Source: Alterinioella nitratireducens (GTDB taxonomy: Bacteria > Pseudomonadota > Alphaproteobacteria > Rhodobacterales > Rhodobacteraceae). Taken from it: a DNA stretch of 64,000 nucleotides. Shown here piece after piece: positions 26,119 to 32,044 of this stretch. The notes under the pieces are model-generated. The model was given only the letters and a program-made list of their open reading frames with translations, was not told the origin of the DNA and ran no database searches. The first letter of the stretch is position 1, and each line of letters opens with the position of its first letter. The position numbers were made by a program, and so were the translations under genes. The stretch is taken from contig NZ_JABJVX010000002.1 of NCBI RefSeq assembly GCF_013155465.1, positions 446,770 to 510,769 on the forward strand, read 5' to 3'.

Positions 26119-26747
26119 AGCTGCAACTCGACATCACCCCCGATCTGGTTGCCGCCATGGCCGCCGAGATCAAGGCGGGCGAACGCGCTGTCAGCGCCGC
26201 CACGCGCGAGGCCGGGAACACCCTCAAGGCTGCCTGGCGCGCGCAGATCATGGGCGCGGGGCTCGGCCAGCGCCTTGCCCGCTCGATCCGGAGCCAGACC
26301 TATCCGCAGGGGCGTCAGAGCCTGAACGCCGCCGCGCTGGTCTGGTCGAAAGCGCCGGTGATCGTCGGCGCGCATGATACCGGGCCGCTGATCCGCTCGC
26401 GAAATGGCTTCTGGCTGGCGATCCCGACCGAGGCGGCCGGGCGCGGCCTGCGTGGCGGCAAGATTACTCCCGGCGAATGGGAGCGCCGCACCGGCCTGCG
26501 CCTGCGCTTCGTCTATCGCCGCCGCGGTCCGAGCCTGCTCGTTGCCGAGGGCCGGCTGAATACGAAGGGTCGCGCGGTGGCATCGCGCTCAAAAACCGGG
26601 CGTGGTCGAACCACAGTGCCGATCTTCCTGCTGGTGCCGCAGGTCAAGTTGCCTAAGCGGCTGGATCTGGCGCAGGATGCTGGCAAGGCCCATGGCAGCG
26701 TGCCGGGGTTGATTGTGGCGAAGTGGGTGGAGGGACGGTTGGGATAA
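26115..26747 (+). CDS. Neck/minor tail protein, DUF6441-like
   Basis: A 210-residue protein that I match to DUF6441, seen in the neck/tail-completion slot of alphaproteobacterial siphophages (lambda gpZ position). It has a helical N-terminus (AAMAAEIKAGERAVSAATREAG) and a conserved middle (GFWLAIPTEAAGRG, GEWERRTGLRLRFVYRRRG). Its last codons fall within a 16-base segment repeated after the inserted four-gene cassette, so the 3' end may have been remodelled by that insertion. Confidence 0.75.
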   Translation: MKLQLDITPDLVAAMAAEIKAGERAVSAATREAGNTLKAAWRAQIMGAGLGQRLARSIRSQTYPQGRQSLNAAALVWSKAPVIVGAHDTGPLIRSRNGFWLAIPTEAAGRGLRGGKITPGEWERRTGLRLRFVYRRRGPSLLVAEGRLNTKGRAVASRSKTGRGRTTVPIFLLVPQVKLPKRLDLAQDAGKAHGSVPGLIVAKWVEGRLG

Positions 26748-26752
26748 AGCCG
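26737..26752 (+). repeat. Left flanking direct repeat of inserted cassette
   Basis: GGTTGGGATAAAGCCG here matches GGTTGGGATCAAGCCG at 29939-29954 at 15 of 16 bases. The two copies bracket the four-gene QueC/PfkB cassette, so they are candidate recombination footprints of its insertion into the head-tail operon. Confidence 0.6.
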
Positions 26753-26901
26753 GCGACAATGGAGTAAACCGTTGTTCGTTGCGCGCACTAAACCTTCGTG
26801 CCTTTATCTTCGCGCTCGCCGAAGTTTTCATTTATGGCTTGCAACACCAGATCAACTGAAAGACCATCGCGAGAACACAAAATGCTGATTTGAGGGATGG
26901 T

Positions 26902-27285
26902 ATGGGTAGCACTGGCTCTGGAAGCTTCTCCGACTACCCCGGCTCGCGTCCCAAAGAGGGGGGCGAGGGAGCCGGGGGTGGCGGCGCAAGTGGTGAAGAC
27001 CGCTGCGCTCGGGCATTCTCCTGCGCCCTCGAAGAGGTTGAGCAGTGTGACTACTTCTCCTCAAGCGGCGGCGTTCCTCCGGCCAACACGGCGCTAACCA
27101 TCGAGCAGCGTGGCAGGTTGTTCGCAGTCGACGCGAGCGGCCAAACCGTGGGGGCGCTGCCAACCAGCTTCAACTATCTCGCAGACTGCGTGGTTGCGGG
27201 CTTCACCTATGAGGGGCGCGTCAACTCCTCGGCATCGGCTCCCGTTGCATCGGTCAACGTGGACTTCGCGCCGCGGGCGCCATGA
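26902..27285 (+). CDS. Small Gly-rich protein, candidate QueC-type substrate
   Basis: A 127-residue protein of no family I can name with confidence. It starts MGSTGSGSFSDYPGSRP, followed by a Gly-rich linker and then a compact domain with several Cys residues (DRCARAFSCALEEVEQCDYF) and a beta-rich end. The start is ATG 26902 with GAGGG five bases upstream. The stop overlaps the kinase-NDT start (ATGA), so it is the first gene of the cassette. Met-Gly start plus a flexible N-terminus is what a substrate for N-terminal deazaguanine conjugation by a QueC homologue would need. As I recall, type IV CBASS QueC homologues were reported to do this; its extension here is inference. Confidence 0.75.
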   Translation: MGSTGSGSFSDYPGSRPKEGGEGAGGGGASGEDRCARAFSCALEEVEQCDYFSSSGGVPPANTALTIEQRGRLFAVDASGQTVGALPTSFNYLADCVVAGFTYEGRVNSSASAPVASVNVDFAPRAP

Positions 27286-28613
27286 GTCCTAGGCAAGACC
27301 TTCTGCTGGTCGGCGAGGTCTACGTAGATTTCACCCTGCCGAAGGCAGGTGCTGAAAGTAAGCTACGGCTTGGCGGCATCGTTCACGCGGCCCGCGGACT
27401 GTGGGCAATAGACACGAACTTTTCCGTGGCTGCTGCATGCCCCGGCTATCTGGTCGATCAGGCGCGAGCCTACCTCAAACGTTTGGGATGCAGCGAATTC
27501 ATCTGGCTGGCAGAGGTCAACGGCGCGCCCAACGTCATGGCCATTGGCGATCCGACCGAACTCGCGGACCAAGCATATCAAGACATCCTGAGGGACGAAA
27601 AATCCGTCGAATACCGCGGTGAAGTTGACGCACTAAAGACCTTCAAGACCTGTCTGATTTTCCCTGGAAAGTACGATCTCACGGTCCTGAGGTCCCTACT
27701 TGCCGAGGATGTTCAGGCAAGTTTCGATATCGCCTATGATCTTCCGGACCTTCAATCGCTCTCATCATTCAAGGGAAATATTGCCGCCGTAGTGACTTCT
27801 ACATCGTCTCCAATGTTCCTGGAAAAAGCGTCAGAGGATATGTCCAGCCTGCTGGCTGATCTGCGCGATCTGTCGCCGCAAGCCATTCTTCTGAAGGAAA
27901 ATCGCGGCGGCAGCCGTGTGTTTGATCTTCGCGGTGATGAAGTCGACGAGATTCCGGCGCTCCTCGGCGAAACCGTCAACTCGGTCGGTGTCGGTGACGT
28001 GTATTCAGCTGTTTTCGCGTCCATGCTGGGTGGGGCCGTCTTTGATGCCGGATGGAAGGCAGCGCGCGCTGCAACGTGTTATGCCCAGACGACCTACCCG
28101 GACGACTTCAAAAGAGATGTCCAGCGCAGCCTTGCGCTCTCTGTCGATCAAATGCGCGGCCTAGGCGGAACAGTTCTGCCCTGGCATGCCCGGCCAGCCT
28201 TCCAGATATACTTCGCCGCTCCCGATTTTTCCTACGTCGACCGCACGCACCTCGAAGAAGCACTTCGGGCGCTCGCCTATCATAATTTTCGGCTTCGCCG
28301 CCCGGTACAAGAGAACGGAGAGCTAACCCCGCAAAGCTCGATGCATGAAATGCGAGCCGCATATCTGGGTGATTTGGGTCTTCTCAAGGAGTGTGATCTT
28401 GTCTTCGCACTCCCTCTGGAGCGCGATCCCGGCACACTCGTTGAAATCGGACTGGCTCTTGCACTGAAGAAGCCCGTAATCACCTATGATCCGCTCGCAG
28501 AGAATACCAACACCATGGTGATGGCGGGTAGCACGGTCTATTCGACCAAGCTCGATAGCTGCCTGAACGGCCTATTCGATGTTATGTCGAGACTAAGGGC
28601 GACGCGCTCATGA
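27282..28613 (+). CDS. PfkB-family kinase fused to nucleoside deoxyribosyltransferase
   Basis: A 443-residue fusion. Residues 1-290 form a ribokinase/PfkB domain: LVGEVYVDF start, LRLGGIVHAARGL substrate loop, and the signature NSVGVGDVYSAVF with the catalytic Asp near residue 239. Residues 305-440 resemble nucleoside 2-deoxyribosyltransferase: FQIYFAAPDF start and GTLVEIGLALALKKPVI, with the putative nucleophile Glu near 388. The kinase would phosphorylate a nucleoside or sugar, and the NDT domain would break or swap an N-glycosidic bond. Together they could make or destroy a nucleotide signal. Coupled by ATGA overlaps on both sides. Lower GC than phage neighbours. Confidence 0.85.
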   Translation: MSPRQDLLLVGEVYVDFTLPKAGAESKLRLGGIVHAARGLWAIDTNFSVAAACPGYLVDQARAYLKRLGCSEFIWLAEVNGAPNVMAIGDPTELADQAYQDILRDEKSVEYRGEVDALKTFKTCLIFPGKYDLTVLRSLLAEDVQASFDIAYDLPDLQSLSSFKGNIAAVVTSTSSPMFLEKASEDMSSLLADLRDLSPQAILLKENRGGSRVFDLRGDEVDEIPALLGETVNSVGVGDVYSAVFASMLGGAVFDAGWKAARAATCYAQTTYPDDFKRDVQRSLALSVDQMRGLGGTVLPWHARPAFQIYFAAPDFSYVDRTHLEEALRALAYHNFRLRRPVQENGELTPQSSMHEMRAAYLGDLGLLKECDLVFALPLERDPGTLVEIGLALALKKPVITYDPLAENTNTMVMAGSTVYSTKLDSCLNGLFDVMSRLRATRS

Positions 28614-29230
28614 AGCAGGCTGTCGTCATGGTCTCGGGCGGCCTCGACTCAACGACGGTCTGCTATCTGCTGGTCAACGAGGGGACAGAGGTTCATCCCA
28701 TCTTCTTCGACTACGGCCAACACTGTGCCGAGACAGAATGGGCGAAGGTGCAGGAAGTCCTCCCGCAGGAGGCGATGCCGCCGGCGCGGCTGAATATCTC
28801 GGACATCTTCAAGGGCTCGCCATCACGGATGATCCTGGAAGCGGACCTTTGGAAGGAAGCCGTCTCTGATGATGACCTGTACCTTCCGTACCGGACGATG
28901 CTGTTCTTCGCTGTGGCCGCGGCTCGTGCGCAGACGCTTCGGATCCTCGACGTGTATTCGGGCTTCATCAACAGCAATCATGCCAAGGAGATAGACTGCA
29001 GCACCGAGTTCATGAACGGCCTTGAAGAGCTTTCCCGTGGCGTCGGTGCCGTGCGCTTCCATGCGCCCTTCCGCGAAAAGACCAAGGCCGACGTCGTCCG
29101 ACAAGCGCTGGAGCTTGGCGTACCTATCGGCCGAACCTTCTCTTGTCAGGCGTCAAGTTCCTTTCCTTGCGGGGCCTGCCCCAACTGCGTAGAGAGGCTG
29201 AATGCCTTGGCAGAAGCTGGCATCGCGTAG
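28610..29230 (+). CDS. QueC-like 7-cyano-7-deazaguanine synthase homologue
   Basis: A 206-residue PP-loop ATPase of the QueC type. SGGLDST (residues 9-15) is the pyrophosphate loop, LPYRTMLFFAVAAA the conserved central helix, and Cys179, Cys187, Cys190 and Cys193 (CQ...CGACPNC) the zinc site, so it looks catalytically intact. Canonical QueC turns 7-carboxy-7-deazaguanine into preQ0. No other queuosine genes (QueD, QueE, FolE) are nearby, so a repurposed role is likely, as in type IV CBASS (Cap9) and Qat (QatC). Its ATG overlaps the upstream stop and the next gene follows directly. Confidence 0.9.
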   Translation: MKQAVVMVSGGLDSTTVCYLLVNEGTEVHPIFFDYGQHCAETEWAKVQEVLPQEAMPPARLNISDIFKGSPSRMILEADLWKEAVSDDDLYLPYRTMLFFAVAAARAQTLRILDVYSGFINSNHAKEIDCSTEFMNGLEELSRGVGAVRFHAPFREKTKADVVRQALELGVPIGRTFSCQASSSFPCGACPNCVERLNALAEAGIA

Positions 29231-29908
29231 ATGGGAAAAATAGAAGTGGCGGAAAACCTGAACAATTCAGACGCTTTGTATGCCGCCCGGCGCATTGCCG
29301 ACCATGCTGTTCGGACCGGTGTTCTGGGATCGCGCATCTCTTGCAGACCCGTCTATCAGCACATGGGCGCGGTACTTGCTGACTCGGTCCTACAAGCCGG
29401 GCTGAACTACGCAAAAGTTGTGAAGCCCCGCATTGCCACTATTCTTAGAACCTTTCCGCACGCCACAACCATGAACATATTGATGGGGGTGATCGAGCAA
29501 GAGGGAAGCCCAAAGTTCCTGCAATGGGAGCATCGGGAGAAGGTGTCACGCTTTGACAATCTAGTCGACTTCATGGCCGAGGCGGAAATTGACAGCACAT
29601 CCGAGTTGAGCAGAGCGCTACGGGACAAGAGCTTTCGGATGGATATCCGGCAAGTGAGAGGTGTCGGCCCAAAAACCGTTGATTACATGGCCTGCCTGGT
29701 GGGTGTGGATTGCATCGCTGTAGATCGCCACATCCGGGGCTTTGCTGAGCTCGTGGGATTGGAGGACGACAGCTACGATTATCTTCGCGAAGTGTTTAGT
29801 TTTGCGGCGGACTTGTTATCCATCTCTCGACGTGAATTCGATGCGAGTATCTGGCGCTATCAGTCAGAACAAACCGCTCGACAACTATCACTTGAGTTCA
29901 TGCAGTAG
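29231..29908 (+). CDS. HhH DNA glycosylase-like protein (OGG/Nth fold)
   Basis: A 225-residue helical protein with a helix-hairpin-helix signature: VRGVGPKTVDY with the catalytic-type Lys148, followed by AVDRHI with Asp165. The 17-residue spacing is close to that of Nth and OGG1, so base excision with lyase activity is plausible. The C-terminal four-Cys iron-sulfur cluster of Nth is absent. It starts immediately after the QueC-like stop and ends the cassette. An OGG-type glycosylase also occurs beside QueC in type IV CBASS, as I recall. The substrate could be a modified or deazaguanine base in DNA or a nucleoside; this is inference. Confidence 0.8.
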   Translation: MGKIEVAENLNNSDALYAARRIADHAVRTGVLGSRISCRPVYQHMGAVLADSVLQAGLNYAKVVKPRIATILRTFPHATTMNILMGVIEQEGSPKFLQWEHREKVSRFDNLVDFMAEAEIDSTSELSRALRDKSFRMDIRQVRGVGPKTVDYMACLVGVDCIAVDRHIRGFAELVGLEDDSYDYLREVFSFAADLLSISRREFDASIWRYQSEQTARQLSLEFMQ

Positions 29909-29938
29909 CGCATGGTGTCAGCGCCTGGCTAAGCGTGT

Positions 29939-29954
29939 GGTTGGGATCAAGCCG
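29939..29954 (+). repeat. Right flanking direct repeat of inserted cassette
   Basis: GGTTGGGATCAAGCCG, the partner of 26737-26752 with one mismatch. It lies 30 bases after the last cassette gene and 22 bases before the next tail gene. Confidence 0.6.
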
Positions 29955-29976
29955 CACCTCAACTTCGGAATTCCAG

Positions 29977-30396
29977 ATGCCCACCCCTCGCGAAACCATC
30001 CTCGCCGCGCTGCACGCGCGGCTCTTGGCGCTGCCCGCCATCGCCCTGCGGGGCGAGGTGCTGCCCGAGCGCGTGCCGGCCGAGGGCCTGCTGATCCTGC
30101 GTGATGGCGAGCCGGGTGAGCCGGACGTCACGCTGTCGCCGCTCGCCTACCACTACCAGCACCGCGCCGAGATCGAGGCGGTGGTCCAAGGCGCGGCGCG
30201 TGATGCCGCGTTCGACACGCTGTCCGCCAGCATCGGGGCTGCGCTCTCCGCCGACCGCACGCTGGGCGGGCGCTGCGACTGGGTCGAAGCCGAAGCCCCG
30301 CGACCGGTTGATCTGCCCATCGAAGGAGCCGCCAGTCTGAAGGCAGCAGTCATCCCGATCATCCTGCATTATTCGACGGCCGATCCCCTGGCCTGA
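29977..30396 (+). CDS. Minor tail / tail completion protein
   Basis: A 139-residue protein in the tail-terminator slot (lambda gpU position), just before the tail tube gene. It has an N-terminal helix (RETILAALHARLLALP), then alternating strands and helices (YHYQHRAEIEAVVQGA, then a helix rich in Ala). This matches small tail-completion proteins that hexamerise at the tail end. Phage-like GC resumes here after the inserted cassette. The ATG at 29977 lacks a strong ribosome binding site, so insertion may have replaced its leader. Confidence 0.75.
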   Translation: MPTPRETILAALHARLLALPAIALRGEVLPERVPAEGLLILRDGEPGEPDVTLSPLAYHYQHRAEIEAVVQGAARDAAFDTLSASIGAALSADRTLGGRCDWVEAEAPRPVDLPIEGAASLKAAVIPIILHYSTADPLA

Positions 30397-30425
30397 CCCC
30401 AACAGACAATCCGAGGAGACACGAC

Positions 30426-31367
30426 ATGGCACGAGCCCAGGGGGCGCGGGCGCAGATGGCGCTTGCGTTCGAGACGACATATGGCACCCCGCCCGCCAGC
30501 GGTTTTGTGCGGATGCCCTTCGCCACCGCGACGCTGGGGGCGGAACAACCGCTTCTGAACAGCGAGCTTCTGGGCTATGGCCGCGATCCCCTGCCGCCGA
30601 TCAAGGATGCGGTGACCGCCGATGGCAATGTCGTTGTGCCCATCGACGCGCAGGGTTTCGGCTTTTGGCTCAAGGCGGCGTTCGGGCAGCCGGTCACGAC
30701 TGGCGCGGATGCGCCCTACACGCACGAGTTCCGCTCGGGAAACTGGACGCTGCCCAGTATGGCCATCGAGACCGGCATGCCGGAAGTGCCGCGCTTTGCG
30801 CTGTATTCCGGCTGCGTGCTCGACACGCTCAGCTGGCAGATGCAACGCTCGGGGCTGCTGACGGCAACCGCCAGCCTGGTGGCGCAGGGCGAAACCACCG
30901 CCGCGGCGTCTGCTGCTGGCACGCTGGCGGACCTCGCCCTGCAGCGCTTCGGCCATTTCAACGGCGCGATCACGCGCGATGGCCAGCCCCTTGGCAACAT
31001 CGTCTCGGCCGAGATCACCTATGCCAACAATCTCGACCGGGTGGAAACCATCCGGTCGGACGGGCGCATCGATGGCGCCGACCCTTCCATCGCCGCGCTG
31101 ACCGGCCGGATCGAGGTGCGTTTTGCCGATCAGGTGCTGGTGAACCAAGCAATCAACGGCGATCCCTGCGAGATGAGTTTCGCCTACACCCTGCCCTCGG
31201 GCGAGAGCCTCACGCTGACGGCGCATGCGGTCTATCTGCCGCGACCACGCATCGAGATCGCGGGGCCGCAAGGGGTGCAGGCGACCTTCGACTGGCAGGC
31301 CGCGCGTGACGCCACGTTGGGCCGCATGTGCACCGTCACCCTGATCAACGCTATCGAGGAATACTGA
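30426..31367 (+). CDS. Phage tail tube protein
   Basis: A 313-residue major tail tube protein. The opening ARAQGARAQMALAFETTYGTPP and the GFGFWLKAAFGQP segment near 78 are typical of siphophage tube proteins in alphaproteobacteria. ITYANNLDRVETIRSDGRI near 195-215 is a further conserved block. A good ribosome binding site (GAGGAGAC) precedes the ATG. It is followed after three bases by the tail assembly chaperone, the usual order. Confidence 0.9.
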   Translation: MARAQGARAQMALAFETTYGTPPASGFVRMPFATATLGAEQPLLNSELLGYGRDPLPPIKDAVTADGNVVVPIDAQGFGFWLKAAFGQPVTTGADAPYTHEFRSGNWTLPSMAIETGMPEVPRFALYSGCVLDTLSWQMQRSGLLTATASLVAQGETTAAASAAGTLADLALQRFGHFNGAITRDGQPLGNIVSAEITYANNLDRVETIRSDGRIDGADPSIAALTGRIEVRFADQVLVNQAINGDPCEMSFAYTLPSGESLTLTAHAVYLPRPRIEIAGPQGVQATFDWQAARDATLGRMCTVTLINAIEEY

Positions 31368-31370
31368 TCC

Positions 31371-31808
31371 ATGCTGCGTCTGAACCTCGCCCGTGAGCCG
31401 CACTGGCTCGATCTCGGCCTCGGCGTGCGCGTGCGGGTCGAGCCGCTGACCACTGCACTGATGGTGGCCGCCCGCAGCGATCCAGCCGTGCGCGGGTTGC
31501 CGGAAGGCACCAGCGACGACGAGATCGCCGTGGTCTTCGGCAAGGCGCTGGCCGAACGTGCCATCCTTGATTGGGACGGCGTCGGCGATGCGGAGGGCAA
31601 TCCCACGCCGATAACGCCCGAGGGCATCGCCGCGCTCCTCGATATCTGGCCCATCTTCGAGCGCTTCCAGATGGGCTATGTCGCCAAGGGGCTGGAGCTG
31701 GAAGCGGAAAAAAACGCCTCCGCGCCCTCGCCGACTGGGTCTGGGGCGGGGGCGAAAGCTATTGCAGGGCGTGCGAAGGCACCTGCCCGGATTGCCCGCA
31801 AATCCTGA
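31371..31808 (+). CDS. Tail assembly chaperone, short (G-type) product
   Basis: A 145-residue zero-frame product equivalent to lambda gpG. The folded part (about 1-110) ends GLELEAEK, after which the zero frame turns into Ala/Pro/Ser-rich low complexity and stops at 31808. The slippery heptamer A AAA AAC at 31709-31715 lets a fraction of ribosomes move to -1. The protein binds the tape measure during tail assembly. Its position between tube and tape measure genes is diagnostic. Confidence 0.85.
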   Translation: MLRLNLAREPHWLDLGLGVRVRVEPLTTALMVAARSDPAVRGLPEGTSDDEIAVVFGKALAERAILDWDGVGDAEGNPTPITPEGIAALLDIWPIFERFQMGYVAKGLELEAEKNASAPSPTGSGAGAKAIAGRAKAPARIARKS

Positions 31809-32044
31809 ACGCACCGCGCACGCTCGAGGGCTGGCAGGTCTGGGACCTGGCTGGACGGCTCGGCGGTCAAATTCGCGCGGTGCCCGGCGTCGTGCTGGGC
31901 TGGGACATGAGCGCCGCCCTCACGATGGCCGACGCGCTGGGCGTCAACCCGCGCGCCACAGCCGAGTTCCTGCCGGCAATCGAGGCGGTGATGGCGCGGC
32001 ATCTCAATCAGCAGATAGATGGCAGCAGGGAGGCTGACCAATGA
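31371..32044 (+). CDS. Tail assembly chaperone, -1 frameshift (G-T) product
   Basis: Reading zero frame to AAC at 31713-31715 and then shifting by -1 gives a 224-residue G-T fusion. The -1 part (about 109 residues) is protein-like: ALADWVWGG, a Cys cluster CRACEGTCPDC, EGWQVWDLAGRLGGQ, then MADALGVNPRATAEF. I believe this part is the family often annotated as a separate DUF7697 protein. It has no start of its own with a good ribosome binding site. It ends at 32044, overlapping the tape-measure ATG. Confidence 0.8.
31709..31715 (+). promoter_or_regulatory. -1 ribosomal frameshift slippery site A AAA AAC
   Basis: Seven As and a C in the exact X XXY YYZ phase for the zero frame (GAA AAA AAC). 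It joins the G and T parts of the tail chaperone. This heptamer is one of the most efficient bacterial slippery sites. The downstream GC-rich segment could add a stimulatory stem. Confidence 0.85.

Noticed and set aside
26902..29908. Assignment of the QueC cassette to Qat or type IV CBASS
   Set aside because: No Qat-type ATPase or TatD nuclease and no CD-NTase or TGT-like gene is present; only QueC and the glycosylase type are shared.
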